The translations under genes and the position numbers were made by a program. A DNA stretch of 64,000 nt from Sulfurisoma sp963709555 (GTDB lineage Bacteria; Pseudomonadota; Gammaproteobacteria; Burkholderiales; Rhodocyclaceae): the NCBI GenBank assembly GCA_963709555.1, contig CAVPWR010000003.1, forward strand, positions 496,001 to 560,000. Reading direction: 5' to 3'. The notes below the pieces were generated by a model, which ran no database searches, had not been told where the DNA came from, and was given only the letters and a program-made list of their open reading frames with translations. Positions 1 through 8,909 of the stretch are shown here, one piece after another. Numbering within the stretch: position 1 is the stretch's first letter; each line of letters opens with the position of its first letter.

Positions 1-992
1 TCGTGGCGCCGGTCGATCCGCTCGCCGGCCTCGCCGGAACGGGCGTGCTGGAATCGCTCGCCGACAGCCGCGCGCCCGCCGTCGGCCCCGGCGAGAAGGT
101 CGCCGGCGGCACGGGCCTGCTCAGGGCGCAGGCGATCTGTCCGGCCTGGGCCTTCTACCAGTACCGGCTCGGCGCGCGCGCGCTGGAGGAACCGGTCGAG
201 GGGCTCGATGCCATGGGGCGCGGCACGCTGCTGCATGCGGTGCTCGAACGCTTCTGGGCCGGGCGCGGTTCCGGCGAGCTGCTGGCGATGGATGCGGCGG
301 CGCGTGCCGCGGCGATCGCGGCGGCGGTCGCCGCCGGCGTCGCCGACTTCGATGGCGCCCGTGAAGACCCGCTGCCGCCACGTTTCCGCGCCCTCGAAGC
401 CGAGCGGCTGCAGCGCCTGGTCGCACAATGGATCGAGGTCGAAGCCGACCGTCCGGCACCGTTCCGCGTCGTCGCCTGCGAGCGCGAGATCGTGCTGGAG
501 ATCGAGGGCATCGCCGTGCGGCTGGTGATCGATCGCATCGATGCCCTCGCCGATGGCCGCCTGCTGATCCTCGACTACAAGACCGGCCAGGTCAGCGCCG
601 CGAGCTGGAACGATGCGCGCATCGCCGAGCCACAGCTGCCGATCTACGCCGCGCTGGCGACGGGCGACGAACTGGGCGGCGAGGTGTGCGGCGCCGCCTT
701 CGCACGGGTGCGGCTCGACGAATGCGGCTTCGTCGGCATCGCGGCCGAGGGCGGCTTGCTGGCCAAAGTCGCCGGCATCGGCGACGATGCGGCGCGCAAG
801 CTCTTTCCCGGCATCACGAGCTGGCCCGAACTCCTCGAGCACTGGCGCGCGAGCATCGCAGCCGTCGCCCGCGAAGTCGGCGAAGGCTGCGCGGCGGTGC
901 GTTTCGCCGACGAGAAGGACCTCGCCTGGTGCGAAGTGCTGCCGCTGCTGCGCCTGGCGGAGCGCGGCGAGCAGTTCGAGGGGGCGGCGTGA
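1..992 (+). CDS. AddB-type RecB-family nuclease, 5' partial
   Basis: C-terminal part of a PD-(D/E)XK nuclease subunit of the AddB/RecB type, which acts with the UvrD-like helicase encoded next on double-strand-break ends. Seen in the roughly 329 residues available: a CPAWAF...RL segment near residue 46, the RecB-family histidine in GTLLHAVLERFW near 78, IDRID at 176-180 and the active-site motif DYKTG at 191-195. The reading frame is open to the window edge, so the GTG at base 3 is probably not the true start; family members are much longer, with an inactivated helicase domain upstream. The stop overlaps the GTG start of the next gene, as expected for an addBA operon. Family assignment is firm; the exact subfamily (AddB or a RecB-like 'probable DNA repair protein') is inferred. 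Confidence 0.85.
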   Translation, partial: VAPVDPLAGLAGTGVLESLADSRAPAVGPGEKVAGGTGLLRAQAICPAWAFYQYRLGARALEEPVEGLDAMGRGTLLHAVLERFWAGRGSGELLAMDAAARAAAIAAAVAAGVADFDGAREDPLPPRFRALEAERLQRLVAQWIEVEADRPAPFRVVACEREIVLEIEGIAVRLVIDRIDALADGRLLILDYKTGQVSAASWNDARIAEPQLPIYAALATGDELGGEVCGAAFARVRLDECGFVGIAAEGGLLAKVAGIGDDAARKLFPGITSWPELLEHWRASIAAVAREVGEGCAAVRFADEKDLAWCEVLPLLRLAERGEQFEGAA

Positions 993-3900
993 GCGCGACC
1001 GCGCTCGTGGCAGGCGAGCTGCTGGTCGCGGATACCGCCGCGCGCCGCCGCGCGCTCGAGCTCGGCTCCTTCATCGTCGAGGCGCCGGCCGGCGCCGGCA
1101 AGACGGAACTTCTGACGCAGCGCTACCTGCGGCTGCTTGCCTGCGTCGAGGCGCCCGAGGAGATCGTCGCCATCACCTTCACCAACAAAGCCGCCGGCGA
1201 GATGGCCAGCCGCATCCTCGACGAGCCTGCAGCGTGCCGCCGCCGGCGAGCAGCCCGAAGCGGCGCACAAGCGCATCACCTTCGATCTCGCCCGCGCGGC
1301 GCTGAAAGTCGGGGCGGAGCGCGGCTGGAATCTGCTCGAGCATCCGGGGCGGCTGCGCATCACCACCATCGACTCCCTGTGCATGAATCTGGCGCGGCAG
1401 ATGCCGCTGTTGTCGCGCTTCGGCAGCCAGCCGCGGCTGGCCGAGGACGCCTCGCGCCATTACGCGGAGGCCGCGCGCCGCACGCTGGCGCTGATCGCCG
1501 AGGATGGCGACCTGGCCGATACCGTCGCCGCGGCACTGCGCCATCTCGACAACGACGCGGTGCGGCTGGGGCTGCTGCTGGGCGAGATGCTGGCGCGGCG
1601 CGACCAGTGGTTGCGCCATGCCCTGGCCGCGCCCTCGCGCGCCGAGGCTGAAGACGGCTTCGCGCAACTCATCGGGCGCGAACTCGAACGCGCGGCCGCG
1701 GCCATCGACGCGCGGCGACAGGCCGCGTTGATGCCGGCCGCGCGCTACGCTGCCGCCAATCTGCCGCCCGAGTCGCCGCTGGCGCCGCTGCTCGAGTGGA
1801 CCGCGCCGCTGCCGCCGCGCGCGGACGCGCTGCCGCAATGGCGTGCGCTGGCCGCGCTGCTGCTCACCGGGGAGGGCGAGGCGCGCAAGCTCTGGAACAA
1901 GAACCTCGGCCTGCCGCCGGGCAAGGACAGCGACGTGCACAAGAAAGCGCTGGCGGCGGTGGCGCAGGAACTCGCCGCCGACGCCGCCGCGGCGCTGGCG
2001 CGCGTGCGTGAGCTGCCGGCGCCGCGCTACACCGACGAAGAGTGGATCACGGTCGAGGCGCTGGGAGCGCTGCTCAAGGTCGCCGCTGGGCAGCTATGGA
2101 CGGTGTTCAACGAGGCCGGCGAGACCGACTTCATCGAGGTCGCCAGGCGGGCGCTGCAGGCGCTGGGCACGAGCGATGCGCCGACCGACCTCGCGCTGGC
2201 GCTCGACTACCGCATCCGCCACCTGCTGGTCGACGAATTCCAGGACACCAGCCCGACGCAGGTCGAACTGCTGGAACGCCTCACTGCGGGCTGGACCATG
2301 GACGAAAAAGCGGGCGAAGGCCGCACCCTGTTCGCCGTCGGTGACCCGATGCAGTCGATCTATCGCTTCCGCAAGGCCGACGTCGGCCTGTTCCTGCGCG
2401 TCGCCGACCTCGGTATCGGCGGCGCGGGGACTGCCGCTCGAGCGCTTGCAGCTGGCGCGCAACAACCGCTCCGAGCCCGCCGTCGTCGACTGGATCAACG
2501 CGCGCTTCGCCGGCATCTTCCCGCCGCAGGACAGCGTGTTCGACGGGGCGATCCGCTACCGCCCCTTCGCGGCGACACGGCCGGCCAGTGCGGGCGCCGG
2601 CGTGTTCGTGCATCCGCTCGTCGTGGCGAAGGACATGCCGGCTGCCGCTGCCGACGCGCTCGAAGCGGCGCGCATCGTCGAGCTGATCGAGGCGGCGAGG
2701 CGCGACGACCCGCAGGGGCGAATCGCCGTGCTGGTCCGGGCGCGCAGCCACCTCGATGCGCTGGTGGCGACGCTGCGGTGGCAGCGGCCGGCCTTGCGCT
2801 TCCAGGCCGTCGAAATCGAAGCGCTGCGGTCGCGCCAGACGGTCCAGGACCTGCTGTCGCTGGCGCGCGCGCTGCATCATCGCGGCGACCGCGTGCATTG
2901 GCTGGCGATCCTGCGCGCGCCCTGGTGCGGACTGACGCTCGCCGATCTCCACAACCTGGCCGGCGACGACCATCGTTCCACCCTGTGGCAGCTGATGGGC
3001 GACGATGAACGCGTCGCGCGGCTGTCGCCGGATGGCCGGCGCCGCCTGCTGCACCTGCGCGGCGTCGTCGGCGAGGCGCTGGCACATCAGGGGCGGCAGC
3101 GGCCGCGGCGCTGGCTCGAGAGCACCTGGCAGCGGGCTCGGCGGCGCAGCCTGCCTGCAGGGCGATGCCGCCGTCGCCGACGCGCGCGCCTTCCTCGAGC
3201 TCGTCGACCGGCTCGACGCCGCGGGGCGCTTCTCGCTCGAGGAACTCGAGCGCGAGACGGCGCGGCTCCATGCCGCGCCCGATGCCGCGGCCGGCGAGGC
3301 CCTGCAGTTTATGACCATCCACAAGGCCAAGGGCCTCGAATTCGAGACGGTGATCGTGCCCGGCCTGCATCGCGCGGTCGGTGGCGGCGCGGGCAGCGGC
3401 GAGCAGCGGCTGATGCGCTGGGAGGAGGTCGCCTTCGCCGGCACCGACGAGCGCCTGGTGGCGGCACCCATTCGGGGCAAGGGCAACGGCAATGGCGACG
3501 GCGCCACGCTGCACGACTACCTGCGCCTGCTCGAACGCGAGCGGGCCGCGAACGAGGACCAGCGCACGCTCTACGTCGCCGCCACGCGCGCCATCCGCGC
3601 CCTGCATCTGGTCGGTGTCGCGCGGCCCCGCGCCGACGGGACGCTGGCGGTGCCCGCCGCGAGCTTCCTCGAACTGCTGTGGTCCGGCCTGTCCGCCGAA
3701 TTCGACGCCGCGCCCGTGCATGAGGCGGTCGCCGACGATGGCGCCGCGGCGCAGTTCGAGCCGCGCCTGCTGCGCGTGGCCGAGCCGGCGATTGCCGCTC
3801 TGTTTCAAGGCGGTACTGCGGTCGAGCCGCTGCCGACGCCGATGGTTCCGACGGCCGCCGGTGAAGATGGCGGTGGCGGCGGCGATGCGGCGCTCGCGGC

Positions 3901-4403
3901 CGATGTCGGCACGCTGGTCCACGCCTATCTCGAGATGATCGCGGGCGACGGTCTGGCGTCGTGGCCGCTTTCCCGCGTCGAGGCCCTGGCGCCCGCGATG
4001 CGCGCCTGGCTCGGTCAGCAGGGACATGCGGAGGCAGCGGTACGTCGTGGGGCTCGGGAGGCACAGGACGCCCTGAAGGCGACGCTGGAGAGCGCGGCCG
4101 GACGCTGGGTCCTCGGCGTCCAATGCGAGGCGACGGCCGAGTGGGCGCTGTCGGTGGCGGACGGGGAAGCCATCGCCACGCAGGTCATCGATCGCAGCTT
4201 CGTCGCCGACGGTTCGCGCTGGATCATCGACTACAAGACCGCGAAGGTCGGCAGCGGCATTGCCTTGCGGCAGCATGCCGAGCGCTACCGCGAGCAGCTC
4301 GAGCGCTATGCCGCTTTGTTCCGAGTGCGACGGCTTGCCGATCCGCATCGGCATCCTCTATGCGGCTGTAGGCGAGCTGATCGAACTGGAGCGGCGCAAG
4401 CTA
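989..4403 (+). pseudogene. AddA-type UvrD helicase-nuclease, frameshifted
   Basis: Double-strand-break repair helicase/nuclease of the AddA family, partner of the preceding gene. From the GTG at 989: Walker A APAGAGKTE (residues 32-40), motif Ia AITFTNKAAGEM, then TTIDSLC, LLVDEFQDTSP (about 2221-2255), VGDPMQSIYRFRKAD (about 2338-2382), TIHKAKGLEFE (about 3315), YVAATRA (about 3571) and a C-terminal nuclease IIDYKTAK (about 4225). These motifs lie in different frames. The frame moves by +1 at about 1226, 2427, 3135 and 4330; at the first three, deleting a single base (one C or one G) restores a continuous family-like sequence. The exact C-terminus is uncertain; one more +1 slip near 4380 would end it at TAG 4403. 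All slips are apparent single-base insertions, so sequencing error is as likely as real decay. Confidence 0.85.
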
Positions 4404-4478
4404 GGTCTGCGCGACAAGCGCAGACGAATTAACGAAGCCGGTTTCGCTTATTTCGAACAAACCTGGATCAGCCATCGC

Positions 4479-4949
4479 TCAGGGCTCATCGAGCCTTGCA
4501 GTAACCGCTGTCCAGAATTCCTCGGCCTTGCTGCGTCCGGCGATGGCGCGGACCGCATCGCGGCAGTTCTCGAGCGCGGCGAGGAGTTCGTCGCGGGTGC
4601 GGCAGGCTTCGAGTCGACCCGTCAGCGCATCGGCCGAGGGGCCGAGCTTGTCGATCAGCTGATGGCAGGCGAGCTGGATGACCGCGGGAAGTACCGTGTC
4701 CGGGGCGGCGGCTGCCGGTGGGGCAACGGAGGGAATTGCGGCGGCCTCGATGAATCCTTCCGCGATCAACTGTTGCAACAACGCGGCGGCATCGCCGAAG
4801 GCCTTGCCCTTGGCCAGAAGGACCGCGCCGGAACTCCTGCCGTCGACCATGACCAGCAGGGTGCGCAGCCGCGCCGACAACTGGTTGCGTCGGGTCGTGA
4901 TCTCGTCCTGCCCCTTGGCCGTCTTGTAGTAGATCGCCTGTTCGTTCAT
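4479..4949 (-). CDS. conserved protein of unknown function, 156 aa
   Basis: I do not recognise a named family. The N-terminal 80 residues (KTAKGQDEI, then RLRTLLVMVDGR and GKAFGDAAALLQQLIAEGFI) look like a compact helical domain of the kind seen in winged-helix or response-regulator-associated proteins. An Ala/Pro-rich linker (residues about 94-106) leads to a helical C-terminal part (QLACHQLIDKLGP to EEFWTAVTARL). No signal peptide or membrane segment is visible, so it is probably cytoplasmic. It is transcribed alone, opposite to the addBA genes, from an AT-rich leader that contains a palindrome at 4962-4974. Clean codon use and an ATG start support a real gene. Confidence 0.75.
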   Translation of the reverse strand: MNEQAIYYKTAKGQDEITTRRNQLSARLRTLLVMVDGRSSGAVLLAKGKAFGDAAALLQQLIAEGFIEAAAIPSVAPPAAAAPDTVLPAVIQLACHQLIDKLGPSADALTGRLEACRTRDELLAALENCRDAVRAIAGRSKAEEFWTAVTARLDEP

Positions 4950-4961
4950 TGCATCCGGAAT

Positions 4962-4974
4962 TCGATATTATCGA
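4962..4974. promoter_or_regulatory. 13-bp palindrome upstream of the 4479-4949 gene
   Basis: TCGATA-T-TATCGA is a perfect inverted repeat centred 19 bases upstream of the ATG at 4949, inside an AT-rich stretch (4950-5050) that stands out in this GC-rich window. It would sit in the 5' leader or core promoter of the minus-strand gene. An operator is plausible but nothing in the sequence names the regulator. Confidence 0.35.
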
Positions 4975-5089
4975 TATGCTGAATGATAGCCTAAATGGAC
5001 GCATAGTTGATATGGCGAAGTTATGCCGTGACGAATCGTCAGTTATAAAGATCGCGGCGCGGTTGACCCGCGGCACCGCGATGCGGGGG

Positions 5090-5878
5090 CTACGCCGGGA
5101 GCGGCGGGCGACGGTCGCCGCCGGAAGGATCCTGCCGATAGTAGGACTTGAGCTGCTCGTAGACGGCCGGATACTCGTCGTGCAGCAGGTCCGGCGCCTC
5201 GAAGAAGACCTCGCTGGCGACGGCGAAGAACTCGGACGGATGCTCGGCGGCGTAGGGGTCGATGGCTGTATCTTCGCCGGCATCCACCCGGCGACGGAAA
5301 TCGAGATAGGCCGGCTCGAAGGCGGCGATCCACTCGCGCCGGCTCATGTCCCCGGGCAGTGCCGGCACACCGTCGACCACGCCATTGGTCATGTCGAGCT
5401 TGTGGGCGAACTCGTGGATGACGACATTGACGTCGCCGATCTCGGCCAGGTTGTCGAACCATGACACCAGCACCGGCCCGCCTTCCCAGGCTTCGCCGAG
5501 GACCTCGTCGTCGTATTCGTGCACCACGCCGGCCTCGTCCATCTGCTGGCGCGGGATGACGAAGTCGCCGGGATAGACGACGACGCCGACCCAGCCGCGA
5601 TAGGCGTCGAGGCCGAGATTGAGTATGGGCAGACAGGCCTGAAGGGCGATGGAGAGTTGCATCGGCGCGGTGAGTTCGAGGCCGCGCGCGCCGCTCCACT
5701 CCTTTTCGGCGATGAACTGGCGGGCGAGTTCGCGCAGGCGGCGGCGCTCGTCGTCACTCAGGCGGTCGAGGAAGGGCAGCGGATATTCGGCGGCCTGCCA
5801 CTGCGCGTCGTCGATGACGATCTTTTCGGCCGCGCGGCGGCGGCGCCATTCGCGGAACGATTTGACGAGAGCGATCAT
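5090..5878 (-). CDS. mtfA: MtfA-family zinc peptidase
   Basis: Cytosolic zinc metallopeptidase of the MtfA family (M90), which in E. coli interacts with the Mlc repressor. The zinc motif HEFAH is at residues 155-159, followed by KLDMTNG; a downstream SEFFAVASEVFFE region supplies the third ligand region. At 262 residues it matches the family. The ATG overlaps the TGA of the upstream EamA gene (ATGA), so the two are translationally coupled. No PTS components are seen nearby, so the substrate or regulatory partner here is unknown. Confidence 0.92.
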   Translation of the reverse strand: MIALVKSFREWRRRRAAEKIVIDDAQWQAAEYPLPFLDRLSDDERRRLRELARQFIAEKEWSGARGLELTAPMQLSIALQACLPILNLGLDAYRGWVGVVVYPGDFVIPRQQMDEAGVVHEYDDEVLGEAWEGGPVLVSWFDNLAEIGDVNVVIHEFAHKLDMTNGVVDGVPALPGDMSRREWIAAFEPAYLDFRRRVDAGEDTAIDPYAAEHPSEFFAVASEVFFEAPDLLHDEYPAVYEQLKSYYRQDPSGGDRRPPLPA

Positions 5879-6753
5879 CGCCGCGTGGCCAGGAAGATGC
5901 CGCCGAAGATCAGCGCGATGCCGACCAGGTGGTAGCTGGCCAGGCGCTCGCCGAGGAATACGGCGGCGAGCAGGATGCCGAAGGCCGGCATCAGGTGGAT
6001 GAACAGGCCGGCCCTGGACGCGCCGACCTGCTCGACGCCCTTGTTCCAGAAGATGAAGCCGAGGAAGGCCGGGAAGATGCCGGCGTAGGCGATGGCCGCC
6101 CAGGCACCGGCAGACGAATGGATGTAGCGGCCCGCCGCGATCTCCATCAGGTAGAAGGGCAGGGTGGCGAGCACGCCGAACAGGGCGATGGCGAAGAGGA
6201 AGGCCAGCGGGTGCGCCTTGGGCCGGTGGGGCAGCAGCAGGGTGTAGACGGCCCAGGCGAAGACCGAGAGCAGGATCCATAAATCGCCGATGTTGAGGGT
6301 CAGCAGCAGCAGGGTGCGCGGGTCGCCGCGGGCGATGATGGCGAGCACGCCGGCGAACGAGGCGGCGACGCCGAGCGCCTCGATCGGGCGCAGCCGCTTG
6401 CCCTGGAAGGCCCAGGCCAGGGCGACGATGACGATGGGGATGAAGGAGTTGAGCAGCAGGCCGTTGACCGCCTCGGTCTGCTGCAGGCCGAGGTAGGTCA
6501 GCGCGTTGTAGAGGCAGGTGCCGAGTATGCCGAGCAGCGCCAGCCAGCGCCAGCCGGCGGCGAGCAGGGCGCGGTCGCGCTTCAGGTAGGGCCATGCCAG
6601 CGGCAGCAGGCAGGCCAGTGCGATCACCCAGCGCCAGAAGGAAAGCGCGAGCGGCGGCACCTCGGCGCGCATGCCGCGGCCGACGATCCAGTTGCCGGCC
6701 CAGAACAGGTTGGCCAGGGTCAGCAGCAGGTAGGGCGAGACGTTGAGACGCAT
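5875..6753 (-). CDS. EamA/DMT-family permease
   Basis: Inner-membrane transporter of the drug/metabolite superfamily, 292 residues with about ten hydrophobic segments in two EamA halves. Typical features are LTLANLFWAGNWIVGRGM at the N-terminus, YLGLQQTEAVNG in the first half and FWNKGVEQVGASRAG with FLGERL in the second. The substrate cannot be read from sequence. It overlaps mtfA by four bases and lies downstream of a strong terminator that separates it from the ppiC-like gene, so it probably has its own promoter in the short gap at 6754-6768 or depends on read-through. Confidence 0.9.
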   Translation of the reverse strand: MRLNVSPYLLLTLANLFWAGNWIVGRGMRAEVPPLALSFWRWVIALACLLPLAWPYLKRDRALLAAGWRWLALLGILGTCLYNALTYLGLQQTEAVNGLLLNSFIPIVIVALAWAFQGKRLRPIEALGVAASFAGVLAIIARGDPRTLLLLTLNIGDLWILLSVFAWAVYTLLLPHRPKAHPLAFLFAIALFGVLATLPFYLMEIAAGRYIHSSAGAWAAIAYAGIFPAFLGFIFWNKGVEQVGASRAGLFIHLMPAFGILLAAVFLGERLASYHLVGIALIFGGIFLATRR

Positions 6754-6768
6754 GCAGGGCCGGAATGA

Positions 6769-6794
6769 AAAACGGGGGCCGCGGCCCCCGTTTT
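6769..6794 (-). terminator. Rho-independent terminator after the PpiC-type gene
   Basis: Perfect inverted repeat with 12-base arms (AAAACGGGGGCC and GGCCCCCGTTTT) around a 2-base centre. The A/T ends make it bidirectional in form. It lies 22 bases beyond the stop of the minus-strand peptidyl-prolyl isomerase gene and 16 bases before the start of the next minus-strand gene. Confidence 0.85.
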
Positions 6795-6815
6795 CGGATG
6801 GGCGGGGTGATCGGT

Positions 6816-7597
6816 TTACTCGACTTTAGCCTTGGCGCGCAGGGCCATGATGTGCTTTTCGACCTGCTGCTGCTGCAGGCGCTGCACCAGCTGCGGCTTG
6901 ACTTCCTCCAGTGCCGGCGCCTTGAGCTCGCGGGTATCCTCGAGCAGGATGACGTGCCAGCCGAAGTCGCTCTTGACCGGGGCGGTGGTGTACTTGCCTT
7001 TTTCGAGCTTGATCAGGGCGTCGGCAAAGGGCTTGACGTAGGAGGCGGGTTGGACCAGCCGAGGTCGCCGCCGCGATCCTTCGAGCCGGGATCCTTCGAC
7101 TGCTTGGCGAGATCCTCGAACTTCTCGCCCTTGCCCAGCTTCTCGATGATGGCCTTGGCGTCGGCTTCGTTCTCGACCAGGACGTGGCGGGCCTTGTATT
7201 CCTTGTCACCCAGCGCATTCTTGATGACTTCGAATTCCTTCTTGACGGCTTCGTCGCTGATCGGATGGGTGCGGACGTAGTCGTTGAGGTAGGCGCCGAC
7301 CAGCACGCCCTGGCGGGCGAGGTCGAGTTGGCCCTGGACTTCAGGCTTCTTGTCGATACCCTGCTTCTGGGCTTCCTGCGCCAGCACTTCGCGGCGAACC
7401 AGTTCTTCCTTGACGGCCTTGCGCAGGTCCTCGGAGTCGGGCTGGCCCTGGGCCACCTGGGCAGCGATCAGCGCGTCGGCACGGACCTTGGGGATGGCCT
7501 TGCCATTGACGTTGGCGTAACCCTTGGCGTCGGCGGCGAAGGCCGGTGCGGCAGCGAGAGCGAAAGCGAGGAGGGAGGCTTGCAGGAGGCGTTTCAT
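6816..7597 (-). pseudogene. PpiC/SurA-type peptidyl-prolyl isomerase, one frameshift
   Basis: Periplasmic parvulin-type foldase. The ATG at 7597 follows GGAAAG and begins a signal peptide (MKRLLQASLLAFALAAAPAF, cleaved near AFA-AD). A SurA_N-like helical region follows, then the PpiC domain starting YKARHVLVENEADA and KDRGGDLGWSNP. At about 7048-7052 one base appears to be missing: the frame leaves the family after GWSNP, while the continuation (VKPFADALIKLEKGKYTT..., then FGWHVILLEDTREL and a tail to TAA at 6816) is intact in the next frame. Restoring one base gives about 260 residues, the normal length. Sequencing error or a recent mutation are both possible. Confidence 0.85.
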
Positions 7598-7634
7598 CTG
7601 TTTTCTTTCCTTGGCGGGGAGGGGGTTGTTCAGT

Positions 7635-7898
7635 TCAGGTCTCGTCGGGGGCTTTGGCTGTAATGCTGAGGGCATGAATCTGCCGCTTCATCAGGTCGCC
7701 GGCCGCATCATACACCAAGCGGTGTCTTTCCATGGTTCGCATGCCGGCGAAGGCGGCGGATACGATGAGCAGGCGATAGTGGCCGCCGCCCTCGCGAGCG
7801 CCGGCGTGACCGGCATGGCGATGGCTGTCGTCGATGATGTCGAGCTGGAGCGGCTCGAACACGGCCAGTCGTTCGTGCAGCGCTTCGGCGGTGTTCAT
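7635..7898 (-). CDS. bolA: BolA family protein
   Basis: 87-residue BolA/IbaG-family protein. Family members partner monothiol glutaredoxins in Fe-S cluster handling and affect cell shape. The conserved core is present: LDIIDDSHRHAGHAGA, GGHYRLLIVSAAFAGM, RHRLVYDAAGDLM and the invariant IHALSITA at the C-terminus. The stop of the upstream yciB (7895) overlaps this ATG by four bases, so the two are co-translated. The ppiC-like gene follows 38 bases downstream. Confidence 0.93.
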   Translation of the reverse strand: MNTAEALHERLAVFEPLQLDIIDDSHRHAGHAGAREGGGHYRLLIVSAAFAGMRTMERHRLVYDAAGDLMKRQIHALSITAKAPDET

Positions 7899-8443
7899 GG
7901 CTGCTTTTCCTGCGGCTTTTCCTCGACGTACCTGGCGAGGAAAAGGCCCTGGATAACGATGAAGGCGATCATCAGCCCCATGCCGCCGAACAGCTTGAAG
8001 TTAACCCAGTCGGCCTCGCTGAAATTGAAGGCGACATACAGGTTGGCCACGCCCATGGCGGCGAAGAAGGCGACCCAGGCAAGGTTGAGACCGACCCACA
8101 TCGGCTCGGGCAGCGTCACCTGTTCCTCGAGCATCTTGCGGATCAGGTTCTTCCTGAGCAACGTCGCCGACACCAGCAGCACCGTGGCGAACAGCCAGTA
8201 GAGCACGGTCGGCTTCCATTTGATGAAGGTCGGGTTCTGCAACACCAGCGTGGCGCCACCGAAGACGGTGATCAGGCCGAGGCTGACCCAGAGCATGGTG
8301 TCGACCTTGCGGTGCTTGAACCATACCCAGCCGATTTGGGCGAAGGTCGCGGCGATGGCGACGCCGGTGGCGACGTAGATGCCGGCGAACTTGTAGGCGG
8401 CAAAGAAGAGGATGACCGGGAACAGGTCGAAGAGGAATTTCAT
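7895..8443 (-). CDS. yciB: Septation protein A / YciB family membrane protein
   Basis: 182-residue inner-membrane protein with five to six hydrophobic helices, matching the length of the YciB/IspZ family linked to septation and envelope integrity. Diagnostic stretches are MKFLFDLFPVILFFAAYK at the start, TLVLQNPTFIKWKPTVLYW in the middle and NFSEADWVNFKLFGGMGLM near the end. Gene order yciB-bolA-ppiC is common in betaproteobacteria. It overlaps bolA by four bases. Confidence 0.95.
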   Translation of the reverse strand: MKFLFDLFPVILFFAAYKFAGIYVATGVAIAATFAQIGWVWFKHRKVDTMLWVSLGLITVFGGATLVLQNPTFIKWKPTVLYWLFATVLLVSATLLRKNLIRKMLEEQVTLPEPMWVGLNLAWVAFFAAMGVANLYVAFNFSEADWVNFKLFGGMGLMIAFIVIQGLFLARYVEEKPQEKQP

Positions 8444-8456
8444 CGGCAGGATTCTA

Positions 8457-8846
8457 CTATTTCTGGAGTTTCAGCGAGGCGGAATTGATGCAGTAGCGCA
8501 GTCCGGCCGGCGGCGGGCCGTCGGGGAAGACGTGGCCGAGGTGGGCGCCGCAGTGCGAGCACATGACCTCGGTACGGCGCATCCCGTGGCTGCGGTCGTC
8601 TGCCTCGGCGATGCCTTCCGCCTGCAGCGAGGCCGTGAAGCTGGGCCAGCCGCAACCCGAGTCGAACTTCTGTTCGGAGGAAAACAGCGGCTCGCCGCAG
8701 CACACGCAATGGTAGGTGCCGGCATCGTGGCAGTTCCAGTACTCGCCGGTGAATGCGGGCTCGGTGCCCTTGCGCCGCGCGACGTGGTACTGCAACTCGC
8801 TGAGCTGGGCGCGCCATTCGGCGTCGGGTTTGTCGATCTTGGGCAT
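8457..8846 (-). CDS. msrB: Peptide-methionine (R)-S-oxide reductase MsrB
   Basis: Reduces methionine-R-sulfoxide in proteins. 129 residues from the ATG at 8846, which follows GGAGGAAG; an upstream in-frame ATG at 8882 has no comparable ribosome site. Two CxxC zinc pairs (CVCC and CSHC), the GCGWPSF motif and the catalytic cysteine in RYCINSASL are all present. No signal peptide, so cytoplasmic. It lies 13 bases upstream of yciB and is probably the first gene of the msrB-yciB-bolA-ppiC unit. Confidence 0.96.
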   Translation of the reverse strand: MPKIDKPDAEWRAQLSELQYHVARRKGTEPAFTGEYWNCHDAGTYHCVCCGEPLFSSEQKFDSGCGWPSFTASLQAEGIAEADDRSHGMRRTEVMCSHCGAHLGHVFPDGPPPAGLRYCINSASLKLQK

Positions 8847-8909
8847 GCTGCCTTCCTCCGGCCGGTAGAATACTTGCTTCAAATGGGCGCGAAACAGGGG
8901 AGTTCAAGC

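Noticed and set aside
2495..4354. Long minus-strand frame (619 codons) opposite the helicase gene
   Set aside because: Product is low-complexity Arg/Ala/Pro-rich; it is a GC-driven antisense shadow of the AddA-like gene.
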